Assembly: GCF_013184495.1 (NCBI RefSeq)
Contig: NZ_JAAOIY010000004.1
Location: 186,001 to 250,000, forward strand
Direction: 5' to 3'
Length of the DNA stretch: 64,000 bases
From: Sporosarcina jiandibaonis
GTDB taxonomy: Bacteria; Bacillota; Bacilli; Bacillales_A; Planococcaceae
This document shows, piece after piece, positions 34,962-43,388 of the stretch. Under the pieces are notes generated by a model. The model ran no database searches, was not told where the DNA came from, and saw only the letters and a program-made list of their open reading frames with translations. Position numbers and translations under genes: made by a program. How positions within the stretch are numbered: the first letter of the stretch is position 1; the number at the start of each line of letters is the position of its first letter.

Positions 34962-36071
34962 ATGAAAATCCCAATGCTAGATTTAACAGAACAATATTTA
35001 ACAATTAAAGATGAAGTCTTATCAAAATTAGACGAAGTAATGTCTTCTTCACAATTCATTCTTGGAAACCATGTGAAACAGGTTGAAGATGACATCGCTG
35101 AAATGAGTAAGACAAGTCACGGAATCGGTGTAGGTAATGGCTCTGACGCGATACATATCGCACTTCAGGCAGCAGGAGTTGGTGAGGGCGACGAAGTAAT
35201 TACGACATCATTCACTTTCTTTGCTACAGCAGGATCAATTATGCGTGCAAATGGAACACCAGTATTTGTTGATATTGATCCAGTTACATACAATATTGAC
35301 CCTTCGAAAATTGAGGCTGCGATAACAGAGAAGACGAAGGCGATTATCCCTGTACATTTGTATGGGCAAATGGCAGATATGGATCCAATTATGGAGATTG
35401 CGAAGAAGCATAATCTACATGTCATTGAAGATGCCGCACAAGCTATCGGTTCAACATACAAAGGCAAGCAAGTTGGTGAAATGAGTAGTGCTGCTACTTA
35501 TAGTTTCTTCCCTACCAAAAACCTAGGGGCATATGGCGATGGTGGGATGATTGTTTCAAATGAAGATGAACTCGCTGAACAAGCACGTGTTATTCGTGTT
35601 CATGGTAGTAAACCAAAGTATCATCATCATGTGTTAGGATATAACAGCCGTTTGGATGAACTTCAAGCTGCGGTTTTAAGTGTGAAGTTGCCACATTTAT
35701 CAACTTGGAGCGAAAATCGACGAAAGCATGCAATGTATTATACAGAAAAACTTGAGGGTGTTGTTGGCGATTCTGTTATAACACCAATTGAAGTTGAAGG
35801 TAATTATCATGTGTTCCATCAGTATACGCTTCGCGTTGATAATAGAGACGAGCTTCAAGCATTCTTGAAAGAGCAAGGAATTGCGACAATGATTTATTAT
35901 CCAATTCCACTTCATCTACAGCCTGTATTTAAAGATTTAGGCTATAAAGAAGGGGATTTGCCGGAAACGGAAAAAGCGGCAGCACAGGCATTGTCACTGC
36001 CAATGTTCCCAGAGTTGAAACAAGAGCAACAAGATTATGTCATAGAGAAGATTGTAGAGTTTTATTCGTAA
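34962..36071 (+). CDS. DegT/DnrJ/EryC1 aminotransferase, WbpE-like
   Basis: 369 residues. PLP enzyme with the Schiff-base lysine in SFFPTKNLGAYGDGG, and EDAAQAIGS upstream. It fits WbpE, which aminates the 3-keto group of the UDP-uronic acid made by the WbpA/WbpB-like proteins. ATG start with GAGGAGCG. Followed by a hairpin terminator, then the matching acetyltransferase. Confidence 0.88.
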   Translation: MKIPMLDLTEQYLTIKDEVLSKLDEVMSSSQFILGNHVKQVEDDIAEMSKTSHGIGVGNGSDAIHIALQAAGVGEGDEVITTSFTFFATAGSIMRANGTPVFVDIDPVTYNIDPSKIEAAITEKTKAIIPVHLYGQMADMDPIMEIAKKHNLHVIEDAAQAIGSTYKGKQVGEMSSAATYSFFPTKNLGAYGDGGMIVSNEDELAEQARVIRVHGSKPKYHHHVLGYNSRLDELQAAVLSVKLPHLSTWSENRRKHAMYYTEKLEGVVGDSVITPIEVEGNYHVFHQYTLRVDNRDELQAFLKEQGIATMIYYPIPLHLQPVFKDLGYKEGDLPETEKAAAQALSLPMFPELKQEQQDYVIEKIVEFYS

Positions 36072-36084
36072 TGTTTTAAGAGAG

Positions 36085-36111
36085 ATAGCCAGTCTGAAAA
36101 TGACTGGCTAT
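36085..36111 (+). terminator. Internal hairpin terminator between wbpE-like and wbpD-like genes
   Basis: Perfect 10-bp stem ATAGCCAGTC / GACTGGCTAT with a 7-base loop and TTTTAAAA after, 14 bases beyond the stop. Likely partial, since the following genes continue the same pathway. Confidence 0.65.
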
Positions 36112-36137
36112 TTTAAAATGAAGGAGAGGGACGTATA

Positions 36138-36845
36138 TTGACTATCCAAAAAGGGCAAAACGTTATTATCGCTTCAGATGTCTTATTAGGCGATAATGTA
36201 ACAATAGGAAACAATGTCGTTATCTATGAGGGGACTATTATTGGGAATAATGTCATTATCCAAGACAACGCAGTAATTGGGAAACAACCGACGCGAGCAA
36301 AGGCGTCAATTCTTCCTGATGTGAAGAAGCTTCCTCCTGCGAAAATTGGATCAGGTGTAACAGTTGGTACGTCTGCTATTATCTATGCTAATGCGGAAAT
36401 AGGTGACGATGTCTTCATCGCAGACTTGGCAACAGTAAGAGAGCGGGTGACAGTTGGTGAAAAAACAATTGTCGGACGCGGTGTTGCAATTGAGAATGAT
36501 TGTACGGTCGGTAATAGATGTAAACTCGAAACGAATTGTTACATAACCGCGTATTCTAAACTGGGCAATAATGTATTTGTTGCTCCGTGTGTCGTCACAA
36601 CGAATGATAACTTCATGGGACGTACTAAAGAACGTCTTGATAAATTTAAAGGTGTGACAGTTAAAGATGGTGGCCGGATTGGGGCAAATGTTACGGTTCT
36701 TCCAGGAAAAGTAATTCATGAAGACGGAACTGTTGCAGCAGGTAGTATCGTATCTAGAGACGTAAAATCAGAAAGTTTGGTAGTAGGATCACCAGCTAAG
36801 GAAATAAGAAAGGTTCCTGACGAGCAGTTATTGAGGAATCAGTAA
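36138..36845 (+). CDS. Hexapeptide-repeat N-acetyltransferase, WbpD-like
   Basis: 235 residues of left-handed beta-helix hexapeptides (IGNNVVI, IGDDVFI, LGNNVFV and others). Expected to acetylate the 3-amino group, giving UDP-2,3-diacetamido-2,3-dideoxyglucuronic acid. TTG start eight bases after AAGGAGAGG. Fourth member of the WbpA-B-E-D set in the operon. Confidence 0.85.
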   Translation: MTIQKGQNVIIASDVLLGDNVTIGNNVVIYEGTIIGNNVIIQDNAVIGKQPTRAKASILPDVKKLPPAKIGSGVTVGTSAIIYANAEIGDDVFIADLATVRERVTVGEKTIVGRGVAIENDCTVGNRCKLETNCYITAYSKLGNNVFVAPCVVTTNDNFMGRTKERLDKFKGVTVKDGGRIGANVTVLPGKVIHEDGTVAAGSIVSRDVKSESLVVGSPAKEIRKVPDEQLLRNQ

Positions 36846-36858
36846 GCGAGGTATTGGT

Positions 36859-38112
36859 TTGAATATTTGGATTTTCAATCATTATGCTAAGACGCCATTA
36901 CAAAGTACTGGAACAAGACATTATGAGATGGCTAAGTATTTAGTTAGTAGAGGATGTAAGGTTACTATTTTTACATCATCTTATAGTGCAGCACAAAATT
37001 GCTATGTCGTAGATCACGATAATGAAAAGTTTAGAGTTGAAAATATAGAGGGAATCCGTTTTGTATGGTTGAAAACTACTCCATACCAGAGAGGTATTAC
37101 TAGAATCTTAAGCTTTGCTAGTTACTATTATTATTCAATAAAGTTTGCAAAAAAAATATTTGGAAATGAAAGAGCAGATTTAATACTCGGATCTACCGTG
37201 CACCCCTTAGCAGCATTAGCTGCATATAAGATATCAAAAAAGAAAAAGGCGAAATTTTATTTTGAAGAACGTGATTTATGGCCTCAAACATTTATCGATT
37301 TTGGTAAAATTAAGCAGAAACATCCTATTAGTAAACTATTATTCAAAATAGAAAAGTTTTTATATAATAAATCCGATATGAATATTGTTCTTTTTGATAA
37401 AGCGGTAGATTACGTGCAATCCAAAGGAATTAGAAAAGAGAAAATAATTCATATTCCAAATGGTGTAAATATAAATGTTTTTAAAGAAATTGTCCCTTCA
37501 GAAAGTATTGATGAACTATATAAGCAGTTTGAAGGGAAATTTACAATTATTTACACGGGTTCACATGGTTTAGCTAATGATTTAGACAAGCTAATAAATC
37601 TAGCGGAGTCGGTTAGTTTATCAGGTTATGGTGAGAATATTCATTTTGTATCAGTAGGGTCAGGCGCTTTGAAAGAAAAGCTTAAAAGTAAAGCTTTAGA
37701 TAAAGGTATTAATAATATTACTTTTTTAGATCCAGTTAGAAAAGTTGAGGTTCCATACTTGTTAAGCAAAGCAGATATGAGCTACATCTCTATCTTAGAT
37801 AGTCCATTGTATAAATGGGGTTTCAGTATGAATAAACTATATGACTACATGGCTGCAGGGCTACCAATGATAATGCATGCAAATCCAAAAATTGTGGGTG
37901 AATATAATCATATTGAAGGGGTCTTTGTTTCAATGGAAACAGATGTACTCACAAAGCACATATTGACGTTATATAACAATCAGGAAAAAATATTGAATTA
38001 TTCAAGGGGAATAAAGGAGCATGTTGAAAGTAACTACTCGTGGGATGTTTTGGGTGAAAGACTTTACAATAACATGTTGCATGATATTAAATCAGATACA
38101 AAGGTAAAGTGA
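36859..38112 (+). CDS. Glycosyltransferase family 4 (WbuB-like)
   Basis: 417 residues, TTG start after GCGAGG. N-terminal IWIFNHYAKTPLQSTGTRHYEMAK, middle LILGSTVHPLAALAAY and FEERDLWPQTF, C-terminal LYDYMAAGLPMIMHANP match the WbuB/WcaI-like branch that often acts on N-acetylated deoxy-sugars. It immediately precedes the priming transferase (GTGA overlap), so it may add the second sugar. Confidence 0.85.
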   Translation: MNIWIFNHYAKTPLQSTGTRHYEMAKYLVSRGCKVTIFTSSYSAAQNCYVVDHDNEKFRVENIEGIRFVWLKTTPYQRGITRILSFASYYYYSIKFAKKIFGNERADLILGSTVHPLAALAAYKISKKKKAKFYFEERDLWPQTFIDFGKIKQKHPISKLLFKIEKFLYNKSDMNIVLFDKAVDYVQSKGIRKEKIIHIPNGVNINVFKEIVPSESIDELYKQFEGKFTIIYTGSHGLANDLDKLINLAESVSLSGYGENIHFVSVGSGALKEKLKSKALDKGINNITFLDPVRKVEVPYLLSKADMSYISILDSPLYKWGFSMNKLYDYMAAGLPMIMHANPKIVGEYNHIEGVFVSMETDVLTKHILTLYNNQEKILNYSRGIKEHVESNYSWDVLGERLYNNMLHDIKSDTKVK

Positions 38113-38759
38113 CTTTTTACGAAAAAGGATTTAAAATACAGATTAGAAATGTGAGTTTTGTTATGAAAAGAACTTTTGACTTTATTGTCAGCTTACTAGG
38201 GCTAATTGTCTTATCGCCTGTATTGGTCATGGTTGCACTTCTCATACGTTGGAAAATTGGCTCGCCCGTTTTGTTCAAACAAAAAAGACCAGGATTTAAA
38301 GGTAAGATTTTTGAAATATACAAGTTTAGAACGATGACGAATGATGTTGATGAAAATGGACATTTATTACCTAACGAAATGCGTATTACTAAATTTGGAA
38401 ACTTAATTAGAAAGACTAGTTTAGATGAACTGCCACAACTATTTAATGTATTAAAAGGCGACATTAGTCTAGTCGGCCCAAGACCCTTGTTAGTCGATTA
38501 TTTGGATATATACACACCCGAACAGGCTAGAAGACATGAGGTACGTCCTGGAATTACAGGTTGGGCCCAGGTGAATGGACGTAATGCAATTAGTTGGAAA
38601 GAAAAGTTTGAACATGATGTATGGTATGTCGATAATCAAAGTTTCTTGCTCGATATAAAGATACTATTACTTACAGTTAAAAAGGTTTTTATTTCAGAAG
38701 GTATTAATACGACTTCTGACAAAATGGTTAAACGTTTCACGGGAAAAGAGGATGAGTGA
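38109..38759 (+). CDS. Priming phosphoglycosyl transferase (PglC-like)
   Basis: 216 residues, GTG start overlapping the previous stop; an ATG at 38163 (MKRTFDFIV) would give the usual family start. One re-entrant N-terminal hydrophobic segment, FKQKRPGFKGKIFEIYKFRTM, catalytic Asp-Glu in SLDELPQL, then LVGPRPLL and RPGITGWAQVNGRN. It transfers a sugar 1-phosphate to undecaprenyl phosphate and so starts the repeat unit. Its length and the adjacent PglD-like gene favour diacetylbacillosamine phosphate. Confidence 0.92.
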   Translation: MTFYEKGFKIQIRNVSFVMKRTFDFIVSLLGLIVLSPVLVMVALLIRWKIGSPVLFKQKRPGFKGKIFEIYKFRTMTNDVDENGHLLPNEMRITKFGNLIRKTSLDELPQLFNVLKGDISLVGPRPLLVDYLDIYTPEQARRHEVRPGITGWAQVNGRNAISWKEKFEHDVWYVDNQSFLLDIKILLLTVKKVFISEGINTTSDKMVKRFTGKEDE

Positions 38760-38762
38760 ACT

Positions 38763-39413
38763 ATGAGAATTCCTACTTATATTGTTGGAGCGGGTGGATT
38801 AGGCAGAGGTGTTTTAGAAACGGTTAATATGATTGCCAGTCAGAGTCGAAATTGGGAAGTTGAAGGGTTTATAGATGATAATGTTGATCTATATGAAACA
38901 ACAATTAACGGTATAAACGTAGTTGGCGGCATCGATTATCTAATGAAAATCAACTCATTTACTAATATTATTTTGGCAATAGCTAATCCCAATATAAAAG
39001 AAATGGTATACGAAAGACTAAAGGAAAATAGCTATCTATTTTTCCCGAATATTATTCATCCTAATGTAGCACTTACCCCAAGTACTAAGATTGGTTGGGG
39101 GAATATCATTTCTGAAAATGTTTCTTTTTCGGCAGATGTAGAAATTGGTAACTTTAGTCTTATCCATTTTAATTCGACAATAGGACATGATGTGAAATTA
39201 GAGGATTATGTAACCGTTTATCCGGGTGCAAATATTTCAGGATTTGTTAAATTGAAATGTAAGTCTGAGATCGGTAGCAATGCTTGCATTATGCCGAGCA
39301 AAACAATCTTTGAGAGCGCAATGGTTGGGGCTGGAGCATTGGTAAGATCTGATGTTTTTTCAAAAACGGTTGTTGCCGGAGTGCCTGCACATGAAATAAA
39401 AAGAGAGAGGTGA
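38763..39413 (+). CDS. PglD/NeuD-family acetyltransferase
   Basis: 216 residues. N-terminal Rossmann-like piece (IVGAGGLGRGVLETV, EVEGFIDDN), then a hexapeptide beta-helix with the active-site histidine in HFNSTIGHDVKLEDYV. The protein should acetylate the C4 amine of UDP-4-amino-4,6-dideoxy-GlcNAc. Three bases after the PglC-like gene. ATG start. Confidence 0.88.
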   Translation: MRIPTYIVGAGGLGRGVLETVNMIASQSRNWEVEGFIDDNVDLYETTINGINVVGGIDYLMKINSFTNIILAIANPNIKEMVYERLKENSYLFFPNIIHPNVALTPSTKIGWGNIISENVSFSADVEIGNFSLIHFNSTIGHDVKLEDYVTVYPGANISGFVKLKCKSEIGSNACIMPSKTIFESAMVGAGALVRSDVFSKTVVAGVPAHEIKRER

Positions 39414-39419
39414 TTTCCA

Positions 39420-40715
39420 ATTAAAGTTTTTAATATTAAACTAATGAGCTTAGGAGAACTAATTAGAAATCGTCTTTTTTTTCTCATTGATAAAATTATG
39501 AAAAAAGGTATTTACAACAATGTTCTTGACGTCGAAAAAAAGCTGGATAAAGGTTTCGCATCCTCGGATCTTAAAAGCATATTAATACATGCTAAAAGTA
39601 CTGTACCTTTTTATGAAGGAAATCCAGATTTAAATGAACTAACTGACTTTCCAATAATCAACAAATCAATTGTTAGGGAGAATGTTGATCGATTTATTCC
39701 AAAGAATAAAAAGAAATCTGATTTAATAAAAGTGTCTACTTCAGGTTCTTCTGGAACTCCCATGGCATTTTATAGAACAAGTGATAAAAGAATTAGACAA
39801 ATTGCTGAGGTAATTTATCTTAGTCAATCCGCAAATTATTATTTTGGCATGAAACATGGATTTATTAGGGCAACACACCCTAAAGGAAAATTGAGTTTAC
39901 TAATTCAAAATGAAATTCATATTGATCCAACAATGCTTTCAGATAATAACTTGGAAAAAATTCGAAATGATATTAAAAAGATGAAAATCATTATTGGTTT
40001 TCCATCCACTCTTTACGAAATAGCATTGTATTGCCTGAAAATGGGAGATACTCCACAAGATTTCAAATTAAAAGGCATTATATCTACTGCTGAGCCACTG
40101 TTAGAAAAACAAAAAGCTGTTATCCAAAGTTTATTTGATTGTCCAATACAAGTACGATATGCAACAGAAGAATTGGGCTTAGTTGCTGTACAAAATCCAG
40201 AAGAAGACTATTTTACAATCAATGAAGCGTCATTTTTTGTTGAGATACTAAAGATTGATTCCGATGAACATTGTGAAGAAAATGAAGAAGGAAGAATTGT
40301 AGTTACTGACTTTTTCTCATACGGAATGCCTTTAATTAGATATGAAACTGGAGATATTGGTCGGTTCGTGAAAAAAATGATAAACGGGAAAGAAAGAAAG
40401 GTAATAACATCAATTTCAGGTAGAGAAATTGAAATGATTTACACTCCAAAGGGAGAAAAGATATCCCCATTCTCGATAAACGTAATGATGAAAGACGTTA
40501 CCGGAGTTATTAAGTTTCAATTTATTCAAAAAGACAAAGATAATTATGTTATGAATGTGGTTCCAGATTTCAAATCATATAATGAAATTGAGATAAAAGA
40601 GATTATACATAGTATTTTGGGATCAGATGCAAAAGTTAAAATTCAGCAAGTGGAATCTATACCAACTCTCCCTTCTGGAAAAACAGCTTATATAGTAAAT
40701 GAATATAAAATTTGA
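39420..40715 (+). CDS. CapK/PaaK-like AMP-forming adenylating enzyme
   Basis: 423 residues from the first ATG at 39444, but that ATG has no ribosome site. An AGAGAGGTGAT site instead leads to an ATT at 39420 in the same frame, which I give as the likely start. Adenylation motifs: KVSTSGSSGTPMAFYRT (P-loop), YATEELG, FSYGMPLIRYETGDIG. Resembles phenylacetate-CoA ligase relatives found in capsule loci, for which the acid is not known. Next to an amino-acid permease. Confidence 0.75.
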   Translation: MKVFNIKLMSLGELIRNRLFFLIDKIMKKGIYNNVLDVEKKLDKGFASSDLKSILIHAKSTVPFYEGNPDLNELTDFPIINKSIVRENVDRFIPKNKKKSDLIKVSTSGSSGTPMAFYRTSDKRIRQIAEVIYLSQSANYYFGMKHGFIRATHPKGKLSLLIQNEIHIDPTMLSDNNLEKIRNDIKKMKIIIGFPSTLYEIALYCLKMGDTPQDFKLKGIISTAEPLLEKQKAVIQSLFDCPIQVRYATEELGLVAVQNPEEDYFTINEASFFVEILKIDSDEHCEENEEGRIVVTDFFSYGMPLIRYETGDIGRFVKKMINGKERKVITSISGREIEMIYTPKGEKISPFSINVMMKDVTGVIKFQFIQKDKDNYVMNVVPDFKSYNEIEIKEIIHSILGSDAKVKIQQVESIPTLPSGKTAYIVNEYKI

Positions 40716-40750
40716 AAACACTATAATAACTCAACATTAAAGGAGCTTAA

Positions 40751-42187
40751 ATGGGAAAAAGAGAAACGCTTAATAAAAATTTAAAACCAGGCTGGGTATG
40801 GGCAATTGCATTTGGCTCATCAATTGGATGGGGAGCGTTTATCCTTCCGGCTGACTGGATCGGACAATCGGGACCAATGGGCGCTATCATCGGCATGTTG
40901 CTTGGAGCGCTAGTTATGATTATCATAGCTGTAAGTTATGGAGTTTTAATAAAAAAACATCCGGTCTCAGGCGGGGAATATGCATATGCTTTCATTAGTG
41001 CAGGTAAGTATTGGGCGTTTATTACTGGTTGGTTTTTATCCCTAGGGTATATATGTATCGTAGCATTGAATGCTTCCGCATTTTCTTTATTACTGAAGTA
41101 TTTATTTCCGGGATTTATGAAATATATTTATTTGTATGAAATTGCTGGATGGGAAGTATTTTTACCGGAAGTTGTAATATCGTCAATTGCAATTTTGTTC
41201 TTTGCTTTTTTAAATATTAAAGGCAGTGGGATTTCCGGACGACTACAATATATATTTTCAATCTTGTTAATCGTAGGTGTGGCTATCATGGGGACGTATA
41301 CATTTATTTATGCCGATATGCCGATTAGTAATATGAAACCAATGTTTGTTGAGAACCAATCTATTCTTACATCCATTATTGTAATTTTAGCGATTGCTCC
41401 ATGGGCCTATGTTGGATTTGATAACGTTCCACAGGCTGCTGAGGAATTTAAGTTTTCTCCTCAAAAGGCATTCGGATTAATTGTAATGTCACTTATTGCT
41501 TCGGGTTTAGTATATGCGACTATGATTGGTGTGACTTCTTGGACATATGCATCTGACAAAGTTTTAGATAGCTCCAATCTTTGGTTAACTGGAGATATTA
41601 TTAACTCGTCGTTCGGTTTAATCGGTGTAATTATTCTTGCGTTAGCGATAAGTATGGGGATTTTTACAGGATTGAATGGTTTCTTTCATTCTTCGAGTCG
41701 CTTATTATTCGCGATGTCGAGAGCAAAGGCAATACCATCTATGTTTAGTGATTTGCATCCAGTACATAAAACACCATACAAATCAATTTGGTTTATAGCA
41801 GTTCTCACACTGCCAAGTGTATGGTTTGGCCGTGAAGCTTTACTGTGGATTGTTGATATGTCTTCTACAGGTGTATCAGTTGCCTATTTCTTTACATGTT
41901 TTACTTCATATAAATTGTTGGCATGGAGCAAAAACAATCATGGACTAGATGTAGAACCAGTGAAAAAAGGAATTGCCTTTGTCGGATCTATTTTTAGCAT
42001 TGGTTTTCTAATGTTACTATTAGTTCCAGGCTCTCCTGCACAGTTACAACTGCCATCTATAATTGCTTTATTTGTGTGGATTGTTCTAGGATTTGTCTTC
42101 TTGATGATTATGTTTAAAAATTATAAAGAGTATTCTGAAGACGATCTTAAATATTTCATTTTAGGGCAAGAGAAAGAAAATGTATAA
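40751..42187 (+). CDS. APC-family amino-acid permease
   Basis: 478 residues, twelve hydrophobic segments. WVWAIAFGSSIGWGAFILP near the start is the unwound helix-1 binding motif of APC transporters, and HPVSGGEYAYAF is helix 3. Imports an amino acid or amine. It is unusual inside a polysaccharide operon, between the adenylating enzyme and the PglE-like gene and in the same direction (AAAGGAGC start site). Confidence 0.9.
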   Translation: MGKRETLNKNLKPGWVWAIAFGSSIGWGAFILPADWIGQSGPMGAIIGMLLGALVMIIIAVSYGVLIKKHPVSGGEYAYAFISAGKYWAFITGWFLSLGYICIVALNASAFSLLLKYLFPGFMKYIYLYEIAGWEVFLPEVVISSIAILFFAFLNIKGSGISGRLQYIFSILLIVGVAIMGTYTFIYADMPISNMKPMFVENQSILTSIIVILAIAPWAYVGFDNVPQAAEEFKFSPQKAFGLIVMSLIASGLVYATMIGVTSWTYASDKVLDSSNLWLTGDIINSSFGLIGVIILALAISMGIFTGLNGFFHSSSRLLFAMSRAKAIPSMFSDLHPVHKTPYKSIWFIAVLTLPSVWFGREALLWIVDMSSTGVSVAYFFTCFTSYKLLAWSKNNHGLDVEPVKKGIAFVGSIFSIGFLMLLLVPGSPAQLQLPSIIALFVWIVLGFVFLMIMFKNYKEYSEDDLKYFILGQEKENV

Positions 42188-42206
42188 GTGAAAGAGGGTG
42201 TAATTA

Positions 42207-43349
42207 TTGGGACGAATATTCTTATCATCCCCTCACATGAGCGGAAACGAACAGAAATACATAAATGAAGCATTCGAAACGAATTGGATTGCGCCGCTTG
42301 GGTCGAATGTTAATGCGTTTGAAGAGGAAATGACTGCATATGCTGGGACTGCTGGTTCAGCGGTTTTGTCTTCTGGAACGGCTGCTATCCATTTGGCGTT
42401 AGAATTGGTCGGAGTTGGACAAGGCGATGTAGTATTTTGTTCTAGTTTGACGTTTGTTGCAAGTGCAAACCCGATATTGTATTTGGGTGCGAAGCCGGTG
42501 TTCATTGATTCAGAAGAAGAAACTTGGAATATGTCTCCTGAAGCTTTGGAACGAGCAATGAAAGTAGCGAAGGTTTATAAAAATCTTCCGAAAGCCGTTA
42601 TTGTTGTGAATTTGTATGGCCAAAGTGCGAAAATGGATGAACTTATGGCAATTTGCGATTCATATGGCGTTCCTATGATTGAAGATGCAGCAGAGTCACT
42701 TGGCTCATCTTATAAAGGGAAGAAGAGCGGAACTTTTGGGAAGTTTGGCATCTATTCATTTAACGGCAATAAAATCATAACGACTTCGGGCGGCGGCATG
42801 CTTATATCCGACGATGTCGATGAATTGAAGCGAGCTCGCTTTTTAGCTACTCAAGCTCGTGATCAAGCGAAACATTATCAGCATAGTAAAGTCGGTTATA
42901 ATTACCGGATGAGTAATATCCTTGCTGGTGTTGGACGTGCGCAGCTTGAAGTGCTAGATGACCGTGTAAATGCTAGACGTGCTGTGTTTGATCGATATGT
43001 TGAAGCGTTAGGTGATATTGATGGTGTTCATTTTATGCCAGAACTTGAGGGTACTTATTCGAATCGTTGGTTGACGGCGTTGACGTTGGATCCGAAGAAA
43101 GTGAAGATAACACCTTATGAGTTAATTGATGTACTTGAAGCTGAGAATATAGAGGCTCGCCCTGTATGGAAACCGCTTCATATGCAACCGTTGTTTAAAG
43201 GATGTAAATTCTATCCGCATGCTGAAGATGATGTTGTGAGTGAACGGTTGTTTGCAGAAGGACTATGTCTTCCGTCTGGTTCGAATATGACGTTGGAACA
43301 GCAGGAAAAAGTTATTGATATAATAAAGCGAACATTAGATAGTAAATAA
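42207..43349 (+). CDS. PglE-like UDP-4-keto-6-deoxy-GlcNAc 4-aminotransferase
   Basis: 380 residues, TTG start after AGAGGGTG. LSSPHMSGNEQKYINEAF and TNWIAPLG are hallmark of the PglE group of DegT aminotransferases, with the PLP lysine in FNGNKIITTSGGG. With the PglF-like (22915), PglD-like (38763) and PglC-like (38109) genes it completes the UDP-diacetylbacillosamine route. Last gene of the operon. Confidence 0.9.
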   Translation: MGRIFLSSPHMSGNEQKYINEAFETNWIAPLGSNVNAFEEEMTAYAGTAGSAVLSSGTAAIHLALELVGVGQGDVVFCSSLTFVASANPILYLGAKPVFIDSEEETWNMSPEALERAMKVAKVYKNLPKAVIVVNLYGQSAKMDELMAICDSYGVPMIEDAAESLGSSYKGKKSGTFGKFGIYSFNGNKIITTSGGGMLISDDVDELKRARFLATQARDQAKHYQHSKVGYNYRMSNILAGVGRAQLEVLDDRVNARRAVFDRYVEALGDIDGVHFMPELEGTYSNRWLTALTLDPKKVKITPYELIDVLEAENIEARPVWKPLHMQPLFKGCKFYPHAEDDVVSERLFAEGLCLPSGSNMTLEQQEKVIDIIKRTLDSK

Positions 43350-43352
43350 GAC

Positions 43353-43386
43353 AAATACCCCAACTGCATTTGCGGTTGGGGTATTT
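43353..43386 (+). terminator. Terminator of the polysaccharide operon
   Basis: Perfect 12-bp stem AAATACCCCAAC / GTTGGGGTATTT, loop of 10, directly behind the PglE-like stop. The expected T-run has been displaced: the group II intron begins three bases after the stem. Confidence 0.9.
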
Positions 43387-43388
43387 AT

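Noticed and set aside
20534..43349. Teichuronic acid operon as the identity of the large locus
   Set aside because: Although a UDP-sugar dehydrogenase and LCP gene are present, the WbpB/E/D-like and Pgl-like sets point to a diamino-sugar polymer instead.
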